This document shows, piece by piece, positions 36,403 through 44,471 of a DNA stretch of 64,000 nucleotides. Positions within the stretch are counted from its first letter, which is position 1. Every line of letters starts with the position of its first letter. The stretch spans positions 5,598,240 to 5,662,239 of the forward strand of contig NZ_CP073696.1 in the NCBI RefSeq assembly GCF_025264645.1, written 5' to 3'. The position numbers and the translations under genes were made by a program. This DNA comes from Edaphobacter lichenicola. Its GTDB lineage: Bacteria > Acidobacteriota > Terriglobia > Terriglobales > Acidobacteriaceae. The notes under the pieces were generated by a model. The model saw only the letters and a program-made list of their open reading frames with translations, was not told where the DNA came from and did no database searches.

Positions 36403-36524
36403 GTGCAAAAACTCTCGCATCCCTGTCATCCCAAACGGGATTTCCTGCGTCTTACACAACAAGCGCGTTACAGTTGGGTTCAAGCCATTGAAGAACTCAA
36501 CAGCAACCAGGGAGCCACACAAAG

Positions 36525-37526
36525 ATGCACAAGATGATAAGCAGTAATCGCCTCTACCCCATCCTTGGCCGCACTGCGGCAGTCACTTTTCTTGCGGCAG
36601 CGGGCACGCTTGGACTGCATGCCCAGCAGTCGGCCGGCACAGCCCTATCTTTGCCGCCCATTAATCTCAAGGCGAGCCTCGCAGCGCCACTCAATCTTTC
36701 CATCCCAGGCGATATCAGCTATAGCAGTAGCACCGGCAGCGCCGAAACAGCTAACGCGGTCGATTTCAGCCTCAACAGCGACGCCAGCCAACCACCACCA
36801 CGCCGCCGGTACAGTCGTCCGAATTACAACGACAGTCATACCAATGCTGATGGCTCCGCCAAGTACACCTTCGTCGTCGGTGGCGGCTTCACCCTCCCGG
36901 TCGGCGGCTCGCACAGCTACCTCGGCACCAGCTGGAAGATTCAGGCTGGCGTTGGACGCAACTTTAACAAAACCTTCGGCGTGATTGCCCAGTTCGACTA
37001 CGACAATTTCGGTATTCAGACCGGAACTCTTAACAACCTGCTGGCAATCTACAATGGCCCTCCCCTCTTCTTCGAGGATCAGAACGGGAACCCCCTATCG
37101 CAGCTCAGTGGTAACAGCCACGATTGGTCCTTCACGCTCAACCCGATCATCAATTACTACACCTCGGACACTAAGGGTGCCTATGTCATTGGCGGCGCTG
37201 GCTTCTACCACAAGACCGCTAACTTTACGACGCCAGCGCTTGGTCAGGCGTGCGACATATTTGGCAACTGCTTTGTATACCAAAGCAACCAGACCGTCGA
37301 CGACTATACCAGCAATGCCTTCGGTATTAACGGAGGTCTTGGATTTACCTATAAGCTCTCGCGCTTCGCCTCTACAAGGCTCTTCGTGGAAGGACGCTAT
37401 GTCTACACGTTCAATTCGCCCCGCAGCTTTTCCTTTGGTGATGCGAATCTGAATGGACTTAACGTCTTCCCTCAAAACAGCGCCAAGACAAGCTATATCC
37501 CGATTACGTTCGGCCTCCGTTTCTAA
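36525..37526 (+). CDS. outer-membrane beta-barrel protein
   Basis: A 333-residue exported protein. Residues 1-33 are a signal peptide (RTAAVTFLAAAGTLGLHAQQ). The mature part begins with a Ser/Ala/Pro-rich stretch, then alternates short amphipathic strands separated by Gly/Asn/Asp turns, e.g. YTFVVGGGFTLPVGG, WKIQAGVGRNF and the C-terminal SYIPITFGLRF. Ending in Phe after a beta-strand is the classic sorting signal of outer-membrane barrels. Size suggests eight to ten strands (OmpW/OmpA-like). Function unknown; such barrels are common in Acidobacteriota. Start ATG 36525 has AGGGAG ten bases upstream. It ends at a very strong terminator. Confidence 0.82.
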   Translation: MHKMISSNRLYPILGRTAAVTFLAAAGTLGLHAQQSAGTALSLPPINLKASLAAPLNLSIPGDISYSSSTGSAETANAVDFSLNSDASQPPPRRRYSRPNYNDSHTNADGSAKYTFVVGGGFTLPVGGSHSYLGTSWKIQAGVGRNFNKTFGVIAQFDYDNFGIQTGTLNNLLAIYNGPPLFFEDQNGNPLSQLSGNSHDWSFTLNPIINYYTSDTKGAYVIGGAGFYHKTANFTTPALGQACDIFGNCFVYQSNQTVDDYTSNAFGINGGLGFTYKLSRFASTRLFVEGRYVYTFNSPRSFSFGDANLNGLNVFPQNSAKTSYIPITFGLRF

Positions 37527-37550
37527 ATATTTCCGCAGAATCAACCGCAA

Positions 37551-37588
37551 AGAAAGAAGGGAGGCAAGCCTCCCTTCTTTCTTTTTTA
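37551..37588 (+). terminator. strong intrinsic terminator
   Basis: A 15-bp perfect stem, AGAAAGAAGGGAGGC pairing with GCCTCCCTTCTTTCT around an AA, followed by a T-run. The left side is A-rich, so it can serve both strands: the outer-membrane gene on plus and the small membrane-protein gene (stop at 37667) on minus. Confidence 0.92.
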
Positions 37589-37666
37589 CGATAGTGGGAT
37601 GCCGAACGAAAGATGCTTCTGACACAGCGACAGGTAAGAATTGAAGGTCTTGCCCAAGAGAAGTTT

Positions 37667-38044
37667 CTATCGCAACCGAAGCAGGAAGCCCCCAGCGACA
37701 CCAACTACCGTAACGACGCTCATTACGATCTGGTGCTCAATGCCGCGCTGACGCATCTCCCAGGCATTCACCCATAGCACACCGATCAGGATCGCGACCA
37801 GCCCGGTACCTCCTAACCAGGGATGCGTCTCGCCGATGACAAGTGCCGCAACATATCCTCCCGCTGTCGTGGCGACAAGCCAAACCGCATCCTGTACGAA
37901 CTTGTATCTTCGCCGTATGCGATATTCCTCGGCAACGAAGCCATGCGAAGCCGCACTGATACCGAAAGTCGCCGCCATCGACAGACAGACCGCCACCGCG
38001 TATCCCAGAAATAAAGCAAGTGCAAGAAAACTACCAGTAATCAT
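37667..38044 (-). CDS. small hypothetical membrane protein
   Basis: A 125-residue protein with four hydrophobic stretches (about residues 3-25, 49-68, 78-95, 103-121) and the short soluble part EEYRIRRRYKFVQDAVW after the first. I do not recognise a family. ATG at 38044 has GGAGGGG thirteen bases upstream; the TTG 21 codons earlier is less likely because the intervening residues are hydrophilic and unrelated to a membrane start. It lies about 80 bases after the glycosyltransferase gene on the same strand, so the two may share a transcript. Confidence 0.65.
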   Translation of the reverse strand: MITGSFLALALFLGYAVAVCLSMAATFGISAASHGFVAEEYRIRRRYKFVQDAVWLVATTAGGYVAALVIGETHPWLGGTGLVAILIGVLWVNAWEMRQRGIEHQIVMSVVTVVGVAGGFLLRLR

Positions 38045-38127
38045 GGGCCTGTTCTCGCCCCTCCGTGCCGCATCTCCCGCGGCTTTATCGAGAGAAGTGA
38101 TTATCAAGTCTAACAGTCATGCGCCGC

Positions 38128-39771
38128 TTAAATGCCCACCGGATACGGCTTCTCATGCATCTGTTGATCCGGGTCACCGCTTCGCTCAAACCGCCCCTGC
38201 AATAGGCTCAGTAGCCCTGTGTACCAATACCCAAATACAAACAGCAGCAGAAACGGAACCGTAAAGAAATTTTCCGTCGAAACTGCGTAATAAACCGTCC
38301 ACGCAAAGTAACACCCGATTCCCAGTTCAATCCATGGCACAATTCCCAAACGCTTGCGATAAACCTTTGCCTGGCTCTTCTCGCCTTTTTTCTTCACACT
38401 GTACTTCGGCGTCCGGGCAAACGCGCTCTTCACGCCAAATAGCGCTTCCAGTACGGCCTTGGTGTTGGTTATCGTCAGCCCCACTCCACCAAGTGCCATC
38501 ACGAAAGGGACATAGATGATCGACTTGTACCAGGCCTTTGGATAAAGCTCCTTCTGACTCACCATATAGAAGGTAGAGACCGACATCGTACTTGCGATGA
38601 ACAAGGGAAAGTCGATCAGGAGCATCTGGATATACCCTTGCCAACTTCGGATGATCATAGCGGGCATCAGCAACACGCTCAGGACGATCATCAACGGATA
38701 GCTGATATTGGCCGTCAGGTGATACCACGCCTCGAGTTTTGTATGCCAGGGTGCGTCGCTCTTCAGTACGCGGGGCAAAATCTTTTTTCCCGTTTGAATC
38801 AAACCCTTAGCCCAACGTGCCTGCTGCGTCTTGAACGCGGTCATCTCGATCGGTAACTCTGCAGGACATTCGACGTCCTGCAAATACTTGAAGTGCCACC
38901 CCGCCAACTGTGCCCTGTAGCTCAGGTCGGTGTCTTCGGTCAGGGTGTCGTGCTGCCAGCCACCCGCGGTCGAGATCGTTTCCCGCCGCCACATACCGGC
39001 CGTCCCGTTGAAGTTGAAGAACACGCCGGCTCGGCTGCGCCCGCCATGTTCGAGCACGAAGTGCCCATCCAGCAGGATCGCCTCGACCTGCGTAAGAAAA
39101 CTGTAGTTCCGATTCAGGTGCGTCCATCGCGTCTGCACCATACCGATCTCTGGCTCTGCAAAGTGGTGAATCACCTGCATGACCCACTGCCGCGGCGGCA
39201 CAAAGTCAGCATCGAAGATTGCGACGAACTCACCGTGTGCCACATCTAGGCCTTTGTCGAGTGCCCCGGCCTTATACCCATGCCGATTGCTGCGGTGCAG
39301 ATATACAATCGGTTGCGGCTCCATGCCGGCAAACCCGCGAGCATACCGTTCGACAATATCTTGTGCGACTGCAGTGGTCTCATCCGTCGAATCGTCGAGC
39401 ACCTGGACCTCAAAACGGTCTCGCGGATAGTCCAACCTGCATACCGCTTCGATTAAGCGTTCGATCACGAATTGCTCGTTGAAGATCGGAAGTTGAATCG
39501 TGACAAACGGAAGCTGTTCTTCCGTAAACCGCATCGGCGGTTCACTCCACTTTGCCGCATTTTTCTTGTTTTTGAAGTAGAGCCACACCAACTGATACCG
39601 GTGAATTCCATAGAACGCCAGGATGATCATGACGATGAAGTAAGGAATTAACATCGCCGTATCGAACGCGTTCCACCGGTAAAGATGTTCGAAGGTCTTG
39701 TCCGCGTAGTGCGTCTTCCAGTAGTGGCCAAAGCCCTTAGGGGCAAGCAACAACCCGCACAAAACCGTCAA
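38128..39771 (-). CDS. family 2 glycosyltransferase, cellulose-synthase-like
   Basis: A 547-residue processive-type GT2 enzyme in the inner membrane. After one transmembrane segment (about 38-57) comes the cytoplasmic GT-A domain. The D,D,D,QxxRW signature of polysaccharide synthases is complete: DDSTD (about 125), DADF (about 186), TEDTDLS (about 283) and QQARW (about 318-322). Three to four C-terminal membrane helices follow, as in cellulose and glucan/mannan synthases. It lacks a PilZ domain and partner bcs genes, so the product is uncertain; homologues in Acidobacteriota are usually called cellulose-synthase-like or beta-glucan/mannan synthases. The frame opens at a TTG codon (39771) with no obvious Shine-Dalgarno sequence, so the start is unsure, but residues from about 30 on are certainly coding. 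Confidence 0.9.
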   Translation of the reverse strand: MTVLCGLLLAPKGFGHYWKTHYADKTFEHLYRWNAFDTAMLIPYFIVMIILAFYGIHRYQLVWLYFKNKKNAAKWSEPPMRFTEEQLPFVTIQLPIFNEQFVIERLIEAVCRLDYPRDRFEVQVLDDSTDETTAVAQDIVERYARGFAGMEPQPIVYLHRSNRHGYKAGALDKGLDVAHGEFVAIFDADFVPPRQWVMQVIHHFAEPEIGMVQTRWTHLNRNYSFLTQVEAILLDGHFVLEHGGRSRAGVFFNFNGTAGMWRRETISTAGGWQHDTLTEDTDLSYRAQLAGWHFKYLQDVECPAELPIEMTAFKTQQARWAKGLIQTGKKILPRVLKSDAPWHTKLEAWYHLTANISYPLMIVLSVLLMPAMIIRSWQGYIQMLLIDFPLFIASTMSVSTFYMVSQKELYPKAWYKSIIYVPFVMALGGVGLTITNTKAVLEALFGVKSAFARTPKYSVKKKGEKSQAKVYRKRLGIVPWIELGIGCYFAWTVYYAVSTENFFTVPFLLLFVFGYWYTGLLSLLQGRFERSGDPDQQMHEKPYPVGI

Positions 39772-39860
39772 TGGATGGGAAAAAGGGGACAGGATCGTAG
39801 CTCCAGCTTCAGGTGAGGGTACTTTAGCGATTCTACGCGATAGGATGCTGCAAGTCTGAG

Positions 39861-40238
39861 CTACAGATAGTGCGACAGTTCAATCAGATTTTCGTCCGGG
39901 TCGCGAACGTAGAGGGAGCGGATCTCCAGTCGCTCCGGTTCGCTCGATCGGCCCCAGTATTATGGGAATCTCCGCGACATGCAGCACGCGTTCCATCTCG
40001 TCCAACGGTGTCTCCACAATCAGGCAGAGGTCAGCAGAGCCCGGAGTCGGTTTTGCAGCATGGGGAGCGATCTCATGCCCTCGCTCGTGGATATTGATCT
40101 TCCGTTGGCCGAACTTCAAAGCCATTCCGCCTTCGAAGTTAATGACCTCCATTCCCAGCACGCGGCAGTAAAAGTCGCATGTTGCCGTAGTGTTTGTAAC
40201 CGTTAGCACTAGATGATCGAACTGTCGACAACGACCAT
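39861..40238 (-). pseudogene. VOC (glyoxalase-fold) protein gene broken by two frameshifts
   Basis: The reading frame for a one-domain VOC protein (about 125 residues) is split across frames. The middle (40216 to about 39935) reads DHLVLTVTNTTATCDFYCRVLGMEV... and ...GPIERTGATG. After that the frame carries on as unrelated DPLPLRSRPGRKSD. The +1 frame instead gives IRSLYVRDPDENLIELSHYL, the normal VOC C-terminus, ending at TAG 39861-39863. At the 5' end no start codon lies in the VOC frame between the stop at 40249-40251 and a GTG at 40209. A well-placed ATG at 40238, with GAGGGG six bases upstream, is in another frame. Each break can be repaired by a one- or two-base change. Family function varied (dioxygenase, lyase or resistance). 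Either a recent pseudogene or two sequence errors. Confidence 0.8.
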
Positions 40239-40270
40239 GCCTGTCCCCTCACAAACGTCAGGCTGGCGAC

Positions 40271-41227
40271 TTAATTCAAAAACATCGTCCTGTACACCGT
40301 ATCTCGCTGTACAGGCTTGAAGCCAGCATCGCGAATCACCTGTCGCAACTGCTCCTCCGTAGCGGCATTGGCACCTTCCGCCAGCATCACGCTACCTACA
40401 TCGTTACCGCCGAAGCGCAGGCCCACCTGCAGGACCTTGAGGCCTTGTGTCTCCAGGTTCGACTGCACATTTCGAATGTTGTCGAGGTACATTCGCGAGA
40501 TCGCCAAGGTCTTGAGATACTCCACTGCCGTCGCCTCTTCAAACCCCTGAAGAGCTGCGACTTGGGGCGCAAAGCTCCATGGGGTAAACGACGTAAATCC
40601 GCCTGTCTCTTCTTGCAGTTGCCGCACCGTCTCCAGGTGATTCACGCGATGGTTCATCGTCTCACCGCTGCCAAACATCATCGTCGCGGTCGTCTGCATG
40701 CCCAGACTGTGTGCTGCGCGATGAACAGCGATCCAGTCTGCTGTTGCTCGTTTGGCGCGAATTCCTTGATTTTGCACTGCGTCGTCGAGAATACCCGCGT
40801 CATCACCGGGGATTGAGTCGAGGCCTGCATCGCGGAGGCGGATCATTGTGTCCTGTAGGGTTGTTCCGGATTGCTCGGAGATATCGAGAATTTCGCTGGC
40901 TGAGAGGGAGTGCAGCCATATGGCAGGGAAGCGCTGTTTGATGCGGCGAAACAGCCCGTCAAACCAGGAGATTGTGAGTGCCGGCGTTACTTCGCCTTGC
41001 AGCATCACGCCTGTCCCGCCTAGCTCGACGATGCTCGAGATATCTTCGCAGAGGCGATCAAAACCCGCGCCAGTGGCGGATTCTGTGTAGGTCACTCTAC
41101 CGTCGATGGTGTAGCTGACTACGCCTTCGGGGTGCAGGCGGCGGCGCAACGCGTCGGCCTCCATCCCAATCCCGATCAGATCATCACTTGCAAAGCAGTC
41201 CAGAGCTTCTTTCCGGCTAATTCCCAT
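40271..41227 (-). CDS. MqnC-like (dehypoxanthine futalosine cyclase) protein lacking the radical-SAM cysteine motif
   Basis: A 318-residue protein clearly homologous to MqnC/CofH radical-SAM enzymes of the futalosine route to menaquinone: MGISRKEALDCF, HPEGVVSYTIDGRVTYT, ATMMFGSGET, VEYLKTLAISRMYLDN, LRFGGNDVGSVML and RDAGFKPVQRD all align by eye with that family. The normal protein is about 370 residues. The CX3CX2C motif that binds the [4Fe-4S] cluster, expected right after VTYT, is absent, and YTESATGAGFDRLCE follows instead, about 16 residues short. The SAM-side motif usually reading PGGGAEIL is PGDDAGIL here. Yet the frame is open and the rest conserved. So probably a pseudo-enzyme or a decayed paralogue, not a working cyclase. 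It lies 30 bases upstream of the broken VOC gene. Confidence 0.85.
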   Translation of the reverse strand: MGISRKEALDCFASDDLIGIGMEADALRRRLHPEGVVSYTIDGRVTYTESATGAGFDRLCEDISSIVELGGTGVMLQGEVTPALTISWFDGLFRRIKQRFPAIWLHSLSASEILDISEQSGTTLQDTMIRLRDAGLDSIPGDDAGILDDAVQNQGIRAKRATADWIAVHRAAHSLGMQTTATMMFGSGETMNHRVNHLETVRQLQEETGGFTSFTPWSFAPQVAALQGFEEATAVEYLKTLAISRMYLDNIRNVQSNLETQGLKVLQVGLRFGGNDVGSVMLAEGANAATEEQLRQVIRDAGFKPVQRDTVYRTMFLN

Positions 41228-41316
41228 CCTTTGATTCTACGTTTTTTGCAGGAAAAAATTCTGCATGGTGGAATGCTGTTTTTATTGGGGGTTTTTGTGT
41301 TTTTGGTGTGTTTTTT

Positions 41317-41415
41317 GTGGTGAAAACGTGGTGAGTTTGTGGTGTTATGCGTGGCTAACGTGGTTGTTAGGAGACCATTTTTCGCGTGGCTAAAAATACG
41401 CCACGTTTTTGAACT
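41317..41415 (+). repeat. GTGG-word array with ~11-base spacing (locus A)
   Basis: GTGG or GTGGT words start at 41317, 41328, 41339, 41351 and 41360, spacing 11, 11, 12 and 9, then one more at 41386 and an inverted CCACG at 41401. The array lies in a T-rich stretch between the MqnC-like gene (divergent) and the coiled-coil gene (convergent on this gap). No open frame. Two loci near queA share the same spacing pattern. Confidence 0.7.
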
Positions 41416-41445
41416 TTATTATTAGCTCGCTTGGAGATCGGGAAT

Positions 41446-41844
41446 TTAGTGGTGGAGGAGCTGGACCAGCAGGACGATTACTACTACGAGCAACGCCACA
41501 AGGAGCGAGACCCCTGCCTTCAGCCAGATGCCGAAGGAGCCGATCTGACTCTCCAGCGCGGCCATGTGTTTCTCATGCTGCTCCATCGCGGCCCGGGAGC
41601 GTTTTACCTCTTCGCCTACCTCGGCGATCTGGGCACTTTGGTCCTGGAGTTGGCGGTAGAGCCCGAGATGGGCCTTGGTCACCTGCCCGAGGTCGCCGCG
41701 AACACCCTCGGCCATGGCAACCATTGCGGCCTCGTTCGCCTTCTCCGCGGCAGCCTTTGATGAAAGGAACTTGTCGGCCATCGGTACCAGCCGTGTCAGA
41801 TGAGGCAGTAACTCAATCAACTGTGCAAAGACTTTTGGCCACAT
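41446..41844 (-). CDS. coiled-coil protein with C-terminal membrane anchor
   Basis: A 132-residue protein of no family I can name. Residues 1-30 are partly hydrophobic (FAQLIELLPHLTRLVPM). About 28-100 form an Ala/Glu/Lys-rich helix with heptads, a likely coiled coil (AAAEKANEAAMVAMAEG, EEVKRSRAAMEQHEKHMAAL). A single transmembrane helix follows at about 106-128, leaving LLHH outside or inside. Such tail-anchored coiled coils often act as scaffolds. I chose ATG 41844 because GGAGAAA lies about eight bases upstream; ATG 41865 has no ribosome-binding site. It is leftward, about 95 bases after the VKOR gene on the same strand. Confidence 0.65.
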   Translation of the reverse strand: MWPKVFAQLIELLPHLTRLVPMADKFLSSKAAAEKANEAAMVAMAEGVRGDLGQVTKAHLGLYRQLQDQSAQIAEVGEEVKRSRAAMEQHEKHMAALESQIGSFGIWLKAGVSLLVALLVVVIVLLVQLLHH

Positions 41845-41940
41845 ACGTTTCTCCAGACCCACCATTTTTGACGGGCAACATGCGCCGAGGTGACGATTCG
41901 GCGATGATCCATCCTAGACGACGCTTGGACTTGCAGGCTT

Positions 41941-42411
41941 TTATTTTGAGGCGATTACGGCTGTGCCGCTGCGTCTTTGCTGCCACCTCATCACGAGCGC
42001 CGCGCCTGTCAGGACGAGAATCGCAGTCACGATCCCTTGCGACCACAGGCAGTAGATACACCACTTCTGCAGGACGTACGCCTCGATATAGGAGAGGAAC
42101 GCGGCGAAGAGAAAGCCAACCTGGGCGAACTCGAAGAGCAGCCACCAGCGTCCCATCAGGGCTGCGACGGCAATTGCTGCATATCCCACAATTCCGAAGA
42201 TTGCCACGGGAATGTGTGATCCGGCCTTTGGATCTTCCTCGAAGGTTCGGGGAGGGAAGACTGCGAACCGGCTGTGATTCACGGCACCGCAGTCGAACTT
42301 TTCGGTCACGGCGCAGGGCGGGGCCAGATTGGGGTCCATGTAGTGAACGCGAAGCGCCATCGTTGAAACTACAATCCCGGCAACTGCCAGCAGAGCAATC
42401 AGATACTTCAT
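41941..42411 (-). CDS. vitamin K epoxide reductase (VKOR) family protein
   Basis: A 156-residue membrane oxidoreductase, usually passing electrons from DsbA-like thiol proteins to quinone to form disulfides in the periplasm. There are four hydrophobic helices. The conserved features are the loop pair Cys33 and Cys41 with nearby Ser47 (FDCGAVNHSRFA) and the quinone-side pair Cys118-x-x-Cys121 (WCIYCLWSQ). These match the VKOR quartet. No thioredoxin domain is fused and no DsbA-like gene is adjacent. ATG 42411 is the first in frame and gives a good first helix. It is divergent from the Bax-inhibitor-1 gene. Confidence 0.9.
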   Translation of the reverse strand: MKYLIALLAVAGIVVSTMALRVHYMDPNLAPPCAVTEKFDCGAVNHSRFAVFPPRTFEEDPKAGSHIPVAIFGIVGYAAIAVAALMGRWWLLFEFAQVGFLFAAFLSYIEAYVLQKWCIYCLWSQGIVTAILVLTGAALVMRWQQRRSGTAVIASK

Positions 42412-42540
42412 AGCTTCATTTTACGTCGACGGCAATCGAAGGCGGTGGAGGCAATTTTGGCAGGGCTTGAATTCTTAGATCAGGCAGGTCCGGACGCGTA
42501 TCATAAGGAAAAGGCCCATAGGGGCAGCACGGAGAAGCTA

Positions 42541-43206
42541 ATGACTGAGAATCGCCTGGACCTGAACTCTTATCCCACGATTATCGATGTGCCCCGCGAG
42601 CAGACTGCCTCGCTGCTCGCCAAGGTGCTTGGTATCACGTCGTTTGGCTTCCTGATTACGGCACTTGGTGTCGCGACCGCGCCTGACTGGAGCACTCTGC
42701 CGGGGATGATCGCGGTGCTTGTCCTCGTCTTTGCCATTACCTTTACTCGTAAAGCGAGTCCGGCGCTTGCGCTGGGGCTCTTCCTCACCCTGACTTACTT
42801 TATGGGTTGGGAGATTGGTCCACTGATTCACCGCTACGCTCGGAGCGTCGGCCCGGCGGTCGTTTTTAATGCAGCCGCCACCACTGGACTCGGAATGGCT
42901 GCCATGGGTTGCGTCGCATACCTTTTCCAGATTAACTACCGCCGGATTGCGGGCATCGGATTTGCGGCGCTGCTGCTGCTCATCCTCGCTGGTATCGCCA
43001 GCATGTTCTTCCACTTCATGACGCCGAATACTTACTCATGGCTGACGCTGGGGATCTTCACACTGCTTACGATCGGTGACTTTGCGCGAATCCGTGCTGG
43101 TGGCGATGGTCAGTCTGCTGTATCTCTTGCGCTTTCGATCTATCTTGACGCAATCAATATCTTCCTCGCCGTACTGCAGTTGATGGGCGGACGTCGGAGA
43201 GACTAG
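42541..43206 (+). CDS. Bax inhibitor-1/YccA family membrane protein
   Basis: A 221-residue membrane protein of the Bax inhibitor-1 (TMBIM/YccA/YetJ) family. It has seven hydrophobic segments and the family's C-terminal signature SLALSIYLDAINIFLAVLQL, followed by a basic tail, at about residues 195-221. The GWEIGPLIHRY segment lies between helices 3 and 4. YetJ, a characterised member, is a pH-sensitive calcium leak channel; YccA interacts with FtsH. The role here is unknown. ATG 42541 has GGAG about nine bases upstream; a longer frame from 42445 adds 32 polar residues that I consider untranslated. Confidence 0.92.
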   Translation: MTENRLDLNSYPTIIDVPREQTASLLAKVLGITSFGFLITALGVATAPDWSTLPGMIAVLVLVFAITFTRKASPALALGLFLTLTYFMGWEIGPLIHRYARSVGPAVVFNAAATTGLGMAAMGCVAYLFQINYRRIAGIGFAALLLLILAGIASMFFHFMTPNTYSWLTLGIFTLLTIGDFARIRAGGDGQSAVSLALSIYLDAINIFLAVLQLMGGRRRD

Positions 43207-43223
43207 GCGCTACGAGACTGGTG

Positions 43224-43709
43224 CTACTCCTCTTTGCGAACTTTGAGTTCTCGGGCGTCGCTTTGTTCCAGCGCTGCTCGCGCCGCTGATTGTTCCTTTG
43301 CCTCCATCCAGCCGCGCAGGATGACAACGGCTGCTACCTGATCGATGACGTGCTTGCGATCTTTTTGGTCGTGACCTGCTTCGTTCAAAATCTCATGGGC
43401 CGCACGCGTGCTTAGCCGCTCATCCCACAGATGTACCGGCAGCGCGGTACGTTTGCGAATCTCGTCGGCGAACTCCTGCACCTTTTGCCCCCAAGGGCTT
43501 ACGTCGCCAGAGAGATGCAGCGGGTTCCCCACCACAATCTCCACTACTTCATGTTTGCGAATCAACCGCAGCAAACTGCGCAGATCATCGCTTCGATTCT
43601 TGCGCCATAACGTCAGGAGCGGCTGCGCGGTGTAACCGAGTGGGTCGGAGAGTGCCACGCCAACACGCACCTTCCCTACATCCAATGCCATCACTCGCCC
43701 TGTCGCCAT
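43224..43709 (-). CDS. ruvX: putative pre-16S rRNA nuclease / Holliday junction resolvase YqgF
   Basis: A 161-residue RNase H-fold protein of the YqgF/RuvX family, linked to 5'-end processing of 16S rRNA and also described as a Holliday-junction resolvase homologue. The motif LDVGKVRVGVALSDP (9-23) carries the first catalytic Asp10. ...EIVVGNPLHLSG (about 57-68) and LWDERLSTRAAHEIL (about 95-109) carry the second acidic pair, and HVIDQVAAVVILRGWME (about 121-137) the last Asp. Length is a bit above the usual 140 because of a charged C-terminal tail. It converges with the Bax-inhibitor gene and diverges from the kdsC-like gene. Confidence 0.92.
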   Translation of the reverse strand: MATGRVMALDVGKVRVGVALSDPLGYTAQPLLTLWRKNRSDDLRSLLRLIRKHEVVEIVVGNPLHLSGDVSPWGQKVQEFADEIRKRTALPVHLWDERLSTRAAHEILNEAGHDQKDRKHVIDQVAAVVILRGWMEAKEQSAARAALEQSDARELKVRKEE

Positions 43710-43776
43710 ACGCTTAGTCTACTGCTGTATCTCACCAGTACGTCGCTTCCTGCGAGCAACGGTTTACCATTTGTGT

Positions 43777-44358
43777 ATGTCGAATACTCCACTCCCGTCT
43801 GTCTCTGCCGATGTGCTGGCTCGCGCTCGCAAGATCAAACTGTTTTTGATGGATGTGGACGGTACGCTGACGGATGGAGGCGTCTGTCTCATCTCCTCGA
43901 CCGTCGTTGGTGGTGATGGGCATTCGTCTGTCTCTGAGATGAAGGTCTTCAATGCGCAGGATGGTCAAGGACTATCGCTTGCACACACGATGGGAATTCA
44001 GACTGGGTTTATCACGGGCAGGAGCTCGCCCGCGGTGGCTAAGCGTGCCGAAGAGTTGAAGGTGACGTTCGTTTGCCTGGGACAAGCAAAGAAGATGCAG
44101 GCTTATGAAGACTGCATGCGGAAGGCCGGAGTGACGGAGGACGAGGTCGCCTACATGGGAGACGACCTGCCGGATATGCCGTTGGCGCAGAGGGCGGGAC
44201 TTGCTGTTTGTGTGGCGGATGGAGTGCCGGAGTTGAAGGCAGTTTGTCACTACATCACGCAACGCGTGGGCGGCCGAGGAACAGCGCGAGAGGTGATCGA
44301 GTTGATCTTGAAGGCGCAGGGTCGGTGGGAAGAGGCTGTGCCGCTTGCGCTTGCGTAG
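43777..44358 (+). CDS. KdsC-like HAD phosphatase (3-deoxy-D-manno-octulosonate 8-phosphate phosphatase)
   Basis: A 193-residue HAD-superfamily phosphatase without a cap domain. The HAD motif I is FLMDVDGTLTDG with Asp26 and Asp28. Motif II lies in TGRSSPAVAKRAEEL (about 87-101), and motif III/IV is MGDDLPDMPLAQRAGL (about 132-147). The ITQRVGGRGTAREVIELIL tail is the typical KdsC end. KdsC makes Kdo for lipopolysaccharide from Kdo-8-phosphate. No other Kdo gene is adjacent, so the substrate is by family only. ATG 43777 was taken; a TTG two codons upstream also opens the frame. Divergent from ruvX. Confidence 0.9.
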   Translation: MSNTPLPSVSADVLARARKIKLFLMDVDGTLTDGGVCLISSTVVGGDGHSSVSEMKVFNAQDGQGLSLAHTMGIQTGFITGRSSPAVAKRAEELKVTFVCLGQAKKMQAYEDCMRKAGVTEDEVAYMGDDLPDMPLAQRAGLAVCVADGVPELKAVCHYITQRVGGRGTAREVIELILKAQGRWEEAVPLALA

Positions 44359-44471
44359 CGATGAGGAACAATTGTTCTTGGAGCAACACTGGCTATTAGA
44401 ATATCGGTCTGAGTTTTGTTCGTGGTTTTTGCTCGTGTTTCGTAACTTCTAATGGATTGAGGTGCCAGCCG

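Noticed and set aside
44366..44377. GAACAATTGTTC palindrome that looks like a Gram-positive LexA box (GAAC-N4-GTTC) near dinB
   Set aside because: It lies about 1.5 kb from the dinB start, between the kdsC-like and DUF2277 genes, and the LexA site known for other lineages is not established for this one. A 12-base palindrome is plausible by chance or as a weak terminator.
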